Shown in pieces: positions 7,164-15,281 of a DNA stretch of 31,795 bases (the stretch's first letter is position 1; each line of letters starts with the position of its first letter). Source of the stretch: Erysipelotrichaceae bacterium. Lineage in GTDB: Bacteria > Bacillota_I > Bacilli_A > Erysipelotrichales > Coprobacillaceae. The position numbers and the translations under genes are program-made. The notes beneath the pieces were generated by a model. The model was not told the DNA's origin, ran no database searches, and was given only the letters and a program-made list of their open reading frames with translations. The stretch spans positions 1-31,795 of the forward strand of contig JAGZJH010000026.1 of assembly GCA_018365815.1 (NCBI GenBank). Reading direction: 5' to 3'.

Positions 7164-7176
7164 GTAAGCGTTTTAG
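7163..7176 (+). promoter_or_regulatory. cre-like catabolite repression site
   Basis: TGTAAGCGTTTTAG matches the CcpA consensus TGWAANCGNTNWCA at all but the last two bases. It starts at the last base of the -10 box and covers the likely transcription start, a repressing position. CcpA control is inferred. Confidence 0.55.
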
Positions 7177-7205
7177 GATGGTAATTGTTAATTCAAGCTA
7201 AACCT
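7176..7205 (+). promoter_or_regulatory. RAT1, ribonucleic antiterminator for LicT/BglG
   Basis: GGATGGTAA (7176-7184), a UUG/CAA apical stem around UUAAUU, then GCTAAACCT (7197-7205). The arrangement matches LicT/SacT-type antiterminators. Its last six bases are the first bases of the terminator stem, so the two structures exclude each other. Confidence 0.85.
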
Positions 7206-7272
7206 ATTTGTTAATAGTTAAAAAGAAAGCCTGTGTTGGTTCTTTTTGCTATTTGCAAATAGGTTTTATTTT
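7200..7272 (+). terminator. conditional terminator of the bgl leader
   Basis: AAACCTATTTG (7200-7210) pairs perfectly with CAAATAGGTTT (7256-7266), followed by TATTTT. The long loop has its own partial stem (AAAAAGAA region with GGTTCTTTTT). LicT binding to RAT1 would prevent this hairpin. Confidence 0.85.
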
Positions 7273-7291
7273 GTTGAAGGGAGGTAAAGTA

Positions 7292-8143
7292 ATGGTTATA
7301 CATCGTATCTTAAATAATAATGTTGTCATTATTCAAGATCAACAAGGGATTGAACAAGTGGTATGTGGTAAAGGAATTGCATTTAAGAAAAAAATCGGTG
7401 ATGAAATTGAAGAGAAGGCGATTAATAAAGTTTTTGTTTTAAAAGATAAAAAGGAAAATCAACATTTTCAACAAATTGTTTCTAATATTCCTTTAGAATA
7501 TCTTGAATTAGCTGATGAAATGATTAAGATGATTAAATTAGAATCGGGAAGTAAAATTAATGATACAATTTATATTTCATTAAGTGATCATTTATATACG
7601 GCAGTTGAACGATTTTTAGAAGGTATAACGATTACAAATTCAATGTTGTGGGATATTAAGCGATTCTATGAAGAAGAATTCCACCTCTCATTAAAAGCAC
7701 TGGAGATGGTTAAAGAAAGGTTTGATGTTTCTTTGCCTATTGATGAAGCTGCATTTATTGCCTTGCATATTGTTAATGCGAAGATGGACGAAGCGAATAT
7801 GCGTCAAACATTGGAGATTACAAAAATTATGCAAGAAATTTCTAATATTGTGAAGTATCATTTTTCAATAGAATTTGATATCGATTCTGTCTATTACTAT
7901 CGCTTTATTACGCATTTAAAGTTTTTTGCTCAGAGGCTTTTATCAAATAAAACGATTTCAAATAGCGATGATGATGACTTATTAGAAATAGTGAAAGTAA
8001 AATACACTTCATCTTATGCTTGTGTTCAACGAATTGCGACGTTTATTTATAACAAGTATCAATATGGATTGTCTAATGAAGAAAAGTTATATTTAACCAT
8101 TCATATTGAGCGCGTGATTTATAAAAGTCAAAATCAAGATTAA
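7292..8143 (+). CDS. licT: LicT/BglG-family transcriptional antiterminator
   Basis: This 283-residue protein has an N-terminal RNA-binding CAT domain (1-55) followed by two PTS regulation domains. The four regulatory histidines are present at His100 and His159 (PRD1) and His208 and His271 (PRD2), almost the spacing known for LicT. The EII protein phosphorylates such factors when no sugar is present, and HPr activates them, so RNA binding reports beta-glucoside supply. The RAT/terminator pair lies upstream and a second RAT lies downstream, so it controls its own operon. The start is 7292, with AAGGGAGG 7 bases upstream; an in-frame extension to 7208 would begin inside the terminator loop. The bglP gene follows after 77 bases. 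Confidence 0.93.
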   Translation: MVIHRILNNNVVIIQDQQGIEQVVCGKGIAFKKKIGDEIEEKAINKVFVLKDKKENQHFQQIVSNIPLEYLELADEMIKMIKLESGSKINDTIYISLSDHLYTAVERFLEGITITNSMLWDIKRFYEEEFHLSLKALEMVKERFDVSLPIDEAAFIALHIVNAKMDEANMRQTLEITKIMQEISNIVKYHFSIEFDIDSVYYYRFITHLKFFAQRLLSNKTISNSDDDDLLEIVKVKYTSSYACVQRIATFIYNKYQYGLSNEEKLYLTIHIERVIYKSQNQD

Positions 8144-8155
8144 CATTCTAAAAGT

Positions 8156-8183
8156 GGATGGTAACATTAAGTTGGCTAAACCT
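8156..8183 (+). promoter_or_regulatory. RAT2, second antiterminator-like element before bglP
   Basis: It has the same flanks as RAT1, GGATGGTAA (8156-8164) and GCTAAACCT (8175-8183), around a different centre whose ends can pair (CA with UG). No terminator with a T-tract follows. Instead CCTT (8181-8184) can pair with AAGG (8206-8209) of the bglP ribosome site, with GAGT/ACTC (8190-8193, 8199-8202) as inner stem. Confidence 0.75.
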
Positions 8184-8220
8184 TCAAATGAGTGAAATAC
8201 TCGATAAGGAGGAGAAAAAA

Positions 8221-10071
8221 ATGAAAGATTATTCAAAATTAGCCTCAAAGATTATTGAAAATGTTGGAGGCAAAGATAATGTAGAAAGTTTAACACATTG
8301 TGTCACACGTCTACGTTTTAGATTAGTAGATGAATCAAAAGCAAATGATGATGTTTTAAAAAGTATGGAAGATGTCATTACGGTAGTCAAATCAATAGGT
8401 CAATATATGGTTGTCATAGGAGAACATGTTGTTGATGTTTATGATGAAGTATGTCGACAACTTGGAATTGACACACAAGTTGAAAAAAATCAAAAATCTC
8501 AAAAAAAAGAAAGTTTTGTTAATCGTTCTTTAAAAGTCATTATGGGTGGGATGGGCCCGTTATTAAATCTTTTATGTGCTTGTGGGATTATTAAAGGTTT
8601 AACTGTCATTTTAGCGATTGCAGGATTAAGTACAGAATCTGGTATTTATATGTTATTAAATGCCGCAGGTGATTGTTTTTTCTATTTTTTACCGTTAATG
8701 TTAGGTTATAACTTAGCAAAGAAATTTGAAATTGATCCTTTTTTTGGATTGATTTTAGCAGCGGCACTTTGTTATCCTGCTATACAAAATGTAGATGTTA
8801 ATATTTTTGGATTAACTGTTAATACAACTTACACGGCAACATTTATGCCAGTGTTATTTGGGATGATATTTGCTGCCCCTTTATATAAATTTGTAGATAG
8901 ACATTTACCTACTAATATTAAAGGGTTTATGACACCTTTACTAACATTGCTGATTTCATTTCCTTTAACCTTTATTGTGATTGGACCAATTGCAAATTTA
9001 ATTGGAGTAGGGTTAAATACTGTTTTAACTTCAATTTGTGAATTTTCACCTCTAATTGCTGGTCTATTACTAGGTGGTTTATGGCAAGTGTTTGTAATGT
9101 TTGGTGTTCATGGAGTTTTAACTGTGATTGCTTTTATGGATTTAATTGCTGGAAATCCTAGTCAAATGTTAGCTTTTTCATATCCGGCTTCTTTTGCGAC
9201 AGTAGGAACTGTTTTAGCAGTTTATTTACGTACTAAAGATTTACAATTAAAATCAATTGCCTTACCGGCATTTATTTCTTCAATTTTTGGAGTGACAGAA
9301 CCGGCAACTTATGGTGTAACATTACCTCGTAAAAAAATGTTTGTCATCAATTGTATTGGTGGTGCAGTTGGAGGGGTAGTTGTCGCATTAGCTAATTTAA
9401 AAATGTTCTCTTATGCAGGAATGGGAATTATTGGATTACTAGGATTTATTGATCCAGTATCACCTAACTTTATTGGTATTGTGCTCATGGCAGTTATTCC
9501 ATTTGTGATTTCATTAGCGTTAGGATTAATGTTATATAAAGATTCAGATTATGATTATTTAAAAGATTCGAAAAATACTGATCAACAAGAAGTAGTTTCA
9601 AATACGACACATTTAGATGTTGTGAATTTAGAAATGATTACTAATGGTGTAATTAAAGAACTCACTACAACTCAAGATGATGCTTTTGCAAGCGGAGCAC
9701 TTGGAAAGGGGTGTTTAATTATCCCTGATGATGGAAAAGTTTATGCACCGTGTGATGGAATTATAAAAACGTTATTTCCAACAAAACATGCTATTGGAAT
9801 TGAAAGCAATGAGGGGATAGAAGTGTTAATTCATATTGGAATTAATACAGTTGCTTTAGAAGGGAAATATTTTAGTGCTCATGTTAATCAAGGGGACAAA
9901 GTTCAAAAAGGTCAACTTTTAGTAAGTTTTGATAAAGATAAAATTGAAGAAGCGGGATATTCATGTGAAATTCCAGTATTAATTACAAATAGTTCAAATT
10001 ACTTAGATGTTTTAGAAGTTGATTTAGATCACCATGAAATTGGTGAAAATATGTTGAAAGTGATTAGATAG
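8221..10071 (+). CDS. bglP: beta-glucoside-specific PTS permease EIIBCA
   Basis: This 616-residue fused permease imports and phosphorylates aryl-beta-glucosides or cellobiose-like sugars. Domain order is EIIB (1-90) with phosphocysteine Cys27 in HCVTRLRFRL, membrane EIIC (about 105-440, about ten helices, including the G-V-T-E-P motif near 360), and EIIA (about 480-616) with phosphohistidine His538 in LIHIGINTV. The length matches the family. The start is 8221, where AAGGAGGAG sits 7 bases upstream; earlier in-frame starts would overlap RAT2. EIIB is expected to phosphorylate and silence LicT when sugar is absent. The product, a 6-phospho-beta-glucoside, is the substrate of the next gene, 12 bases downstream. 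Confidence 0.93.
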   Translation: MKDYSKLASKIIENVGGKDNVESLTHCVTRLRFRLVDESKANDDVLKSMEDVITVVKSIGQYMVVIGEHVVDVYDEVCRQLGIDTQVEKNQKSQKKESFVNRSLKVIMGGMGPLLNLLCACGIIKGLTVILAIAGLSTESGIYMLLNAAGDCFFYFLPLMLGYNLAKKFEIDPFFGLILAAALCYPAIQNVDVNIFGLTVNTTYTATFMPVLFGMIFAAPLYKFVDRHLPTNIKGFMTPLLTLLISFPLTFIVIGPIANLIGVGLNTVLTSICEFSPLIAGLLLGGLWQVFVMFGVHGVLTVIAFMDLIAGNPSQMLAFSYPASFATVGTVLAVYLRTKDLQLKSIALPAFISSIFGVTEPATYGVTLPRKKMFVINCIGGAVGGVVVALANLKMFSYAGMGIIGLLGFIDPVSPNFIGIVLMAVIPFVISLALGLMLYKDSDYDYLKDSKNTDQQEVVSNTTHLDVVNLEMITNGVIKELTTTQDDAFASGALGKGCLIIPDDGKVYAPCDGIIKTLFPTKHAIGIESNEGIEVLIHIGINTVALEGKYFSAHVNQGDKVQKGQLLVSFDKDKIEEAGYSCEIPVLITNSSNYLDVLEVDLDHHEIGENMLKVIR

Positions 10072-10083
10072 GAGGAAGTATTG

Positions 10084-11550
10084 ATGAGTTTTCCAAAGAA
10101 TTTTTTATGGGGTGGCGCTGTTGCAGCCAATCAATGTGAAGGTGCATGGAATGAAGATGGTAAGGGAATGACTGTTTCAGATGCGACTACTGCCGGAACA
10201 GTGAGTGAACCTCGTTATATTACTTATAAAACAAAAGAGGGAGAATTTGGTAAGACACAAATGTTTAGACCAATGCCCTTAGGTGCAACTCGTACAGTAA
10301 TAGATGGATACTATTATCCTAGTCATGATGGAATAGATTTTTATCACCGCTATAAAGAAGATATTCAATTATTTTCTGAAATGGGATTTAAAATTTTCAG
10401 AATGTCAATTTCATGGGCGAGAATTTTCCCAACTGGTATTGAAGAAAAACCTAATCAAGCCGGATTAGATTTTTATAAAAATGTGTTTAAAGAGTTGAAA
10501 AAGTACAACATTGAACCATTAGTGACATTATTTCACTATGATATGCCTGCTTATTTAGAAGAACAAATGGGAAGTTGGAAAAATCGTGAATTAATCGATT
10601 TATTTGAAAAATATTGTAAAGTAGTGTTTAAGGAATACAAAGGGTTAGTTAAATATTGGTTGACTTTTAATGAAATTAACTCACCACTATTGTTAAGAAA
10701 TTTTATGCCTAATTATCCAATTGAATTAGTTCATGATGCTCTTCAAATAATGCATCATCAATTTGTAGCGAGTGCAAGAGCAGTGATTGCAGCTCATGAA
10801 ATTGATGAAAATATGATGGTCGGAGCAATGCTTGGAGGCGTATGTAATTATCCACTGACTTGTCACCCAGATGATATTATTGCTTGTCAAAAACGCACGC
10901 AAGAAGATTGTTACTATTGTCTTGATACAATGGCAAAAGGAAAATACCCATACTTTGCTCAAAGATTATGGGACGAATTAAACTTTAAGTTAGAAACCAT
11001 TGCACAAGATTTTGTTGATTTAGAAAATGGTAAAGTAGATATGATTACTTTTTCATACTATTCCACAAATTGTATAACAGTTAATGAAAAAGCAGAAAAA
11101 GCTGTTGGTAATTTTTCAACCGGTGCTAAAAATCCTTATTTAGAATATAGTAAATGGGGTTGGAGTATTGATGGAAAAGGACTTCGTTATTTCTTAAATG
11201 AATTATATGGTCGATATGGATTACCTTTAATGGTTGTTGAAAATGGATTAGGGGCAATTGATCAATTAGAAAAAGATGGTACAATTCATGATCCTTATCG
11301 TATTGAATATACAAGAGCTCATATTAAAGCAATGAAACAAGCAATTGAAGATGGGGTTGATTTATTGGCATACACTTATTGGGGGTGTATCGATTTAGTA
11401 TCAGCATCAACTGGCGAAATGAAAAAACGTTATGGTTTTATTTATGTTGATAAAAATGATGATGGTTCAGGAACGTTTAAACGATATAAGAAAGATAGTT
11501 TCTATTGGTATAAAAAAGTAATTGAAACAAATGGTGAAGATTTGGATTAG
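10084..11550 (+). CDS. bglA: 6-phospho-beta-glucosidase, GH1
   Basis: This 488-residue GH1 enzyme hydrolyses phosphorylated beta-glucosides delivered by the PTS in the cytoplasm, yielding glucose-6-phosphate and an aglycone or glucose. The N-terminus FPKNFLWGGAVAANQCEGAW is the family signature. The acid/base Glu197 is in TFNEI and the nucleophile Glu386 in VVENGLG. The sequence K-K-R-Y-G-F-I-Y-V-D near the C-terminus matches the loop that binds the 6-phosphate. I choose ATG 10084, with GGAGG 8 bases before, over the TTG at 10081. It is the last gene of the bgl operon and ends at a strong terminator. GH1 assignment is certain; the phospho-sugar preference follows from the loop and the operon. 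Confidence 0.93.
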   Translation: MSFPKNFLWGGAVAANQCEGAWNEDGKGMTVSDATTAGTVSEPRYITYKTKEGEFGKTQMFRPMPLGATRTVIDGYYYPSHDGIDFYHRYKEDIQLFSEMGFKIFRMSISWARIFPTGIEEKPNQAGLDFYKNVFKELKKYNIEPLVTLFHYDMPAYLEEQMGSWKNRELIDLFEKYCKVVFKEYKGLVKYWLTFNEINSPLLLRNFMPNYPIELVHDALQIMHHQFVASARAVIAAHEIDENMMVGAMLGGVCNYPLTCHPDDIIACQKRTQEDCYYCLDTMAKGKYPYFAQRLWDELNFKLETIAQDFVDLENGKVDMITFSYYSTNCITVNEKAEKAVGNFSTGAKNPYLEYSKWGWSIDGKGLRYFLNELYGRYGLPLMVVENGLGAIDQLEKDGTIHDPYRIEYTRAHIKAMKQAIEDGVDLLAYTYWGCIDLVSASTGEMKKRYGFIYVDKNDDGSGTFKRYKKDSFYWYKKVIETNGEDLD

Positions 11551-11565
11551 ATAATAGAATAAAAT

Positions 11566-11613
11566 AAAAACAATGAAATCCATTGCGTGGTTAAGGGGTT
11601 TCATTGTTTTTTT
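11566..11613. terminator. terminator of the bgl operon, usable from both sides
   Basis: AAAAACAATGAAATCC (11566-11581) pairs with the stretch ending GGTTTCATTGTTTTT (G-T wobble near the loop), followed by T7. The A-rich left side gives a T-tract on the minus strand, so it can also end the convergent ThyX-like gene. Confidence 0.9.
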
Positions 11614-11650
11614 ATTCATTTGAATTAAATAGGTTTAGATGAGTGATGAT

Positions 11651-12274
11651 TTAGTCATTTTCAAAAGTAACTAAATCATTTGCATAAGGTAGTGATTTAA
11701 TCCAATCGCATACTTCATGCCATTCGTTTAATTTATGATTTTTTCTAGCGTGGTAGATGTTGACTAAACTTTCATAGTTCATGGTTACTGTACGCATTTG
11801 GTTGTATGAACTTGGTAAAAGTTGAATCATACTATACCATGTGGTTTTGTCTTTTGTTTTTAAATAATCTTGGCGTAAGTGTTCAAGTGCTTCAATGACT
11901 TGAGATAATGAATGTAAAGCCACTTCGTTCATATGATCATGTGAAAAATCATCTAAACTAAATGGTTTTGAAGCAATTTTATGCATTGTTGAAGTTGAAT
12001 TTGCCACTGTTGCCACTTTATAAGTATCAAATTCTTTCCACCAATATAAAGGGGCAGTAAAGTCTACTGAAACAAAAATTTGTCGCATAAATTTACGATG
12101 GTCACTACCGGCATGGGCTAAACGTTTGGCTAAGTTTAAATCATTTTCACCAAAGATAAAATTTCCTTTTTCATCGTAATAAGAATCTTGACGATGCCAA
12201 CTGTTCATTGGATTACGTGCACCACGAATCGCATTTTCAAAATTCATTACACTTGTACGTTCTATTTTAATCAT
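11651..12274 (-). CDS. ThyX-like protein of unknown function (phage-associated family)
   Basis: This 207-residue protein matches, from memory, a family of unnamed proteins common in Firmicute phages and genomes. Its stretches RKFMRQIFVSVDFTAPLYWW, DTYKVATVANSTSTMHK and LLPSSYNQMRTVTMNYESL are characteristic. The C-terminal part (LPSSYNQ, N-Y-E-S-L, then H-A-R-K-N-H-K-L-N-E-W) has the same order as the LP-x-Y-x-x-x-N-x-R-S-L-x-x-x-x-x-R pattern of flavin-dependent thymidylate synthase ThyX. The ThyX RHR-x7-S motif is not seen, so synthase activity is unlikely. The ribosome site (GAGGG) is modest. It lies alone, convergent with the bgl operon, with no phage genes around it. Function unknown. 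Confidence 0.7.
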   Translation of the reverse strand: MIKIERTSVMNFENAIRGARNPMNSWHRQDSYYDEKGNFIFGENDLNLAKRLAHAGSDHRKFMRQIFVSVDFTAPLYWWKEFDTYKVATVANSTSTMHKIASKPFSLDDFSHDHMNEVALHSLSQVIEALEHLRQDYLKTKDKTTWYSMIQLLPSSYNQMRTVTMNYESLVNIYHARKNHKLNEWHEVCDWIKSLPYANDLVTFEND

Positions 12275-12299
12275 TTTATTCCCTCATTTCATTATTAAT

Positions 12300-12329
12300 A
12301 TAATACCGTGATTTGATAGTACATTTCAA
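12300..12329 (-). promoter_or_regulatory. promoter of the ThyX-like gene
   Basis: On the minus strand TTGAAA (12329-12324), an 18-base spacer and TATTAT (12305-12300) lie about 26 bases before the start codon. Confidence 0.5.
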
Positions 12330-12450
12330 TAAAAATATATTGCTTTTTTTAAAAGGATATATCAAACTAATATTAGATTTGAATAAATGAAAGGAGAGAA
12401 GATCATTTAATTGATTGAAATTTATGGTATTAATAGTTAAAGAGGAAAAC

Positions 12451-13959
12451 ATGAAAAGGATTACTCATACAGAATTTGAAAATAAAGCGAAGGCATTAAA
12501 ACCACAGTTAATTGAAAAAGTAAATGATAAGCCTCATATTATCGAAGTAAAACATCAAAAAATTAAAGCTAGTCATCAGTTTAGAAAAGTTGAGCAGTTA
12601 AAAAAGGGAGACGAAGTGATTTATGATTTTAAAAATCATTTAGTAGGATATTTAACTTTAAAAATTGATTATCAGGGAAGTCCTTATGATGCACCGGGGT
12701 ATATTAAATTAAACATGGCAGAAAGACTTGAAGAATTTGATGATGATATCAATGATTATTGTGGTTGGATTAGTAAAGGGTGGGTGCAAGAGGAATATAT
12801 TCATATCGATGAATATCCAATCACTTTAAAACTTCCTCGACGTTATGCTTTAAGATTTTTAAAAATAAGTGTCATTGATACTTCACAAAAATATCAATTA
12901 GTGATTAAAGGGGTGAGTTGTACCAGTGTTTCTGCTGTTGATGAAGCAAATGTAGAAGTCATTCATGATCAAAAGTATCAACAAATTGATCGTGTTGCAA
13001 TCCACACTTTACAAAACTGTATGCAGGAAGTATTTGAAGATGGTCCTAAACGTGATCGTCGTTTATGGTTAGGGGATTTGTATTTACAAGCCAAAACAAA
13101 TTACGTTACTTTTAAAAATACGGATTTAGTTAAACGTTGTTTGTATCTATTTGCTACTCAAACTAGAGAAGATGGATTAATGAGTGCATGTATTTTTACT
13201 AGTCCTCGTTTAATTGCCGATGATACTTTTATTTTTGAATATTCACTGTTGTTTATTTCTACTTTAAAAGATTATTATTTATATACAAATGATAAAGAAA
13301 CACTTAAAGATTTATTACCTATTGCTTTACATCAAATCGAATTGGCGACGACTTTTTTAAATGAATTTGATCAAAAAGGTGTGTTAAAATATCCACCGTT
13401 TATCGATTGGCAAGATGGGTTAGATAAAACAATTTGTATGTTTGCTTCTTATGTCATGGCACTTAATGATGGGGCTGAAATTTATAAAGTGTTAAATGGT
13501 GAAGATGATTTTTATCATCAGTTAATCACAAAAGGTAAAGAGACTTTAGAAAAAACACATCAAAAATATTGGGATCAAAAGTTAAAGATGTATGTGGTTA
13601 ATGGGCAAGTATCTTATGCTTCTCAAGTTTATATGATTTTAGCAGGGGCAGTTTCTTTAAAACAAGGACAAGAAATTTTATTAAATCTTGATGAAAAAGC
13701 AGTGAAGTTATTGACTCCTTATGCACATCATTATTATGTTGAAGCGTTGATTAAATGTGGTTTAAATCAAGAAGCACTTGTTCATATTGAAAATTATTGG
13801 GGAAAAATGGTTGAACTTGGAGCAGATACTTTTTTTGAAGCATTTGATCCTGAGTGTTTAGATGCCTCTCCTTATGGTGGAAAAATTGTCAATAGTTATT
13901 GTCATGCTTGGAGTTGTACCCCTTCTTATTTATTAAGAAAGTTATTAGTGTCAATGTAA
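12451..13959 (+). CDS. GH78-type alpha-L-rhamnosidase-like glycosidase, cytoplasmic
   Basis: This 502-residue protein has a short beta domain (about 1-185) followed by an alpha/alpha barrel. The motif EDGPKRDRRLWLGDL (196-210) is the acid-containing signature of family 78. The C-terminal block GADTFFEAFDPE, then SYCHAWSCTPSYLL, matches the second conserved region (base glutamate and N/C-H-A-W). The family releases rhamnose from plant glycosides and polysaccharides. It has no signal peptide and is compact compared with multi-domain rhamnosidases, so it probably acts on imported oligosaccharides or glycosides. The start is 12451 with GAGG 5 bases before; the in-frame TTG at 12415 lacks a well-placed site. 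It stands alone downstream of the bgl operon. Family is fairly sure; substrate is not. Confidence 0.8.
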   Translation: MKRITHTEFENKAKALKPQLIEKVNDKPHIIEVKHQKIKASHQFRKVEQLKKGDEVIYDFKNHLVGYLTLKIDYQGSPYDAPGYIKLNMAERLEEFDDDINDYCGWISKGWVQEEYIHIDEYPITLKLPRRYALRFLKISVIDTSQKYQLVIKGVSCTSVSAVDEANVEVIHDQKYQQIDRVAIHTLQNCMQEVFEDGPKRDRRLWLGDLYLQAKTNYVTFKNTDLVKRCLYLFATQTREDGLMSACIFTSPRLIADDTFIFEYSLLFISTLKDYYLYTNDKETLKDLLPIALHQIELATTFLNEFDQKGVLKYPPFIDWQDGLDKTICMFASYVMALNDGAEIYKVLNGEDDFYHQLITKGKETLEKTHQKYWDQKLKMYVVNGQVSYASQVYMILAGAVSLKQGQEILLNLDEKAVKLLTPYAHHYYVEALIKCGLNQEALVHIENYWGKMVELGADTFFEAFDPECLDASPYGGKIVNSYCHAWSCTPSYLLRKLLVSM

Positions 13960-14053
13960 TGTAAAGTGGCAGTTGACAGATTTCAAAGTCTAAGTTGGTG
14001 GTGAATTTTAAATAAAATGGTATGATGATATTAAGTAAAGGGGGGAAGATCAA

Positions 14054-14302
14054 ATGAGATTTGGTGAAAATTTTACTTTTGCTCAGGTGAGAGACTTTTT
14101 ACTTCCGTTTGAAAATGAGTTTAAAGGCATTGCGAAGTTCATTTTCCGATTCTTAACTTAGGCTATAATGGTAGGATTTTGATGATGTGGATAGTTTACA
14201 GTTTACTTAATTTAACTGCGACCATTTAATTTAGTGTTACTTATTGTTATTTGTTTTAAAAAATATAAAAAACTCAAATCGTCAAAAGCTTTTATTGATT
14301 AG
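14054..14302 (+). pseudogene. decayed gene for a small membrane protein
   Basis: A strong ribosome site (AAAGGGGGGAAG) precedes an ATG at 14054 that reads 35 codons (MRFGENFTFAQVRDFLLPFE...) to a TAG at 14159-14161. The next frame over then continues with hydrophobic codons (ILMMWIVYSLLNLTATI), and the first frame resumes with FNLVLLIVICFKKYKKLKSS to a stop at 14300-14302. The pieces make a plausible protein of about 80 residues with two membrane helices and a basic tail, so I read this as one gene broken by at least two indels and a stop. A bona fide 35-residue protein is the alternative. I do not recognise the family. Confidence 0.5.
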
Positions 14303-14330
14303 CTAAAACGCGATTTGAGTTTTTTCTTTT
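14267..14330. terminator. bidirectional terminator between convergent units
   Basis: A perfect 15-bp stem, AAAAAACTCAAATCG (14267-14281) with CGATTTGAGTTTTTT (14311-14325), has T-tracts on both strands. It serves the decayed gene on the left and the HAD gene on the right. Confidence 0.9.
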
Positions 14331-14347
14331 ACATTATTTCTTTTAAT

Positions 14348-15130
14348 TTAATCAATCCACTTAAAATGTCTACAAGCAAATTCAATGCCATCATCATCAT
14401 TTCGTTTTGTCACAAATGTTGCGATATTTTTAACTTCATCAATAGCATTTCCCATTGCAATTGAAATATTAGCACGACTCATCATCTTAATATCATTTTT
14501 ACCATCACCAAAAACAACAACATCTTCTTCGTTACCACCTAGATAACCTAGCATATCTAAAATCCCTTGATATTTATCATCTGGTTCTATTTCAATATGT
14601 CCGGGACTATAACGCACATAAGGTAACTTTGTTTGCATTAAAGTATTGATTGCTTTTTCTTGTCCGGGATGAACTCCCACATAAACTTTATAAAAATTTT
14701 CAACTTGGTGATAGTCCAGATTTTTAATCACCGTAACTTCAAAGTAAGGTTGAGTTTCATATTGATCGTAAATGCGTGTATTATGAGAATACCACTTTTC
14801 TTTAAAATCACTGACAATACAAATTCCAATATCTTTTTGATTACATTCTTCAATTACTTTTAAACAATCTTGTTTATTTAGTGGGTGACAATGTTTAAGG
14901 GTGCCATCAATCACAATACTATAACCCCCATCGGCGACAATATGTTGAATATTGATTTTTGAAGCAAATTGTAATGCTTTAATATGATCACGACCTGTGG
15001 CAATGGCAACGATATGACCTTGTTCTTGTAATTTTTTAATTGTTGAGATCGTTGAAGGTAGGACATTTCCACCGGGATTACGATCGGTTAAAGTCCCATC
15101 AATGTCAAAAAAGAAAAATTTTCGTTTCAT
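14348..15130 (-). CDS. Cof-type HAD-superfamily phosphatase
   Basis: This 260-residue protein belongs to the HAD IIB (Cof) group of cytoplasmic phosphatases that act on sugar phosphates, nucleotides or vitamin phosphates. Motif I is FDIDGTL (nucleophile Asp9, acid Asp11), motif II is ATGR (about 44-47), and motif IV is VVFGDGKNDIKMM near residue 210. The alpha/beta cap lies between motifs II and III. The length is typical. AAGGAG sits 9 bases before the ATG, and an extended -10 lies upstream. It is divergent from an rpiR gene, which could control sugar-phosphate functions, but linkage is not proof. Substrate unknown. Confidence 0.9.
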   Translation of the reverse strand: MKRKFFFFDIDGTLTDRNPGGNVLPSTISTIKKLQEQGHIVAIATGRDHIKALQFASKINIQHIVADGGYSIVIDGTLKHCHPLNKQDCLKVIEECNQKDIGICIVSDFKEKWYSHNTRIYDQYETQPYFEVTVIKNLDYHQVENFYKVYVGVHPGQEKAINTLMQTKLPYVRYSPGHIEIEPDDKYQGILDMLGYLGGNEEDVVVFGDGKNDIKMMSRANISIAMGNAIDEVKNIATFVTKRNDDDGIEFACRHFKWID

Positions 15131-15151
15131 AAAGTGACTCCTTTCTTTTTA

Positions 15152-15160
15152 ATTTTAACA
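15152..15160 (-). promoter_or_regulatory. extended -10 promoter of the HAD gene
   Basis: The minus strand reads TGTTAAAAT (15160-15152), an extended -10 about 22 bases before the start codon; the -35 is poor. Confidence 0.45.
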
Positions 15161-15213
15161 AGGTTTTTGAATAAGCGTATTGTTTTTCTAAAATATGAAA
15201 CAGAAAAGTTGAA

Positions 15214-15227
15214 TAAAAGCGTTTACA
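15214..15227 (+). promoter_or_regulatory. cre-like site upstream of the rpiR promoter
   Basis: TAAAAGCGTTTACA matches TGWAANCGNTNWCA with one mismatch (A for G at position 2). It lies just upstream of the rpiR -35 and between divergent genes, so it could affect either. Confidence 0.45.
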
Positions 15228-15234
15228 AAATTGT

Positions 15235-15262
15235 TTGAAATTGTTGTATTATTGTGTATAAT
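15235..15262 (+). promoter_or_regulatory. promoter of the rpiR-type gene
   Basis: TTGAAA (15235-15240), a 16-base spacer and TATAAT (15257-15262). Confidence 0.65.
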
Positions 15263-15281
15263 GTGATAAAGGGGTGGAATA

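Noticed and set aside
7208..7291. N-terminal extension of the licT frame
   Set aside because: It begins inside the loop of the leader terminator and lacks a ribosome site; ATG 7292 has AAGGGAGG at the right distance.
12411..12440. Nine-codon TTG-started leader peptide before the GH78 gene
   Set aside because: The AAGGAG upstream is about 14 bases away, too far for a convincing start, and no attenuator hairpin follows.
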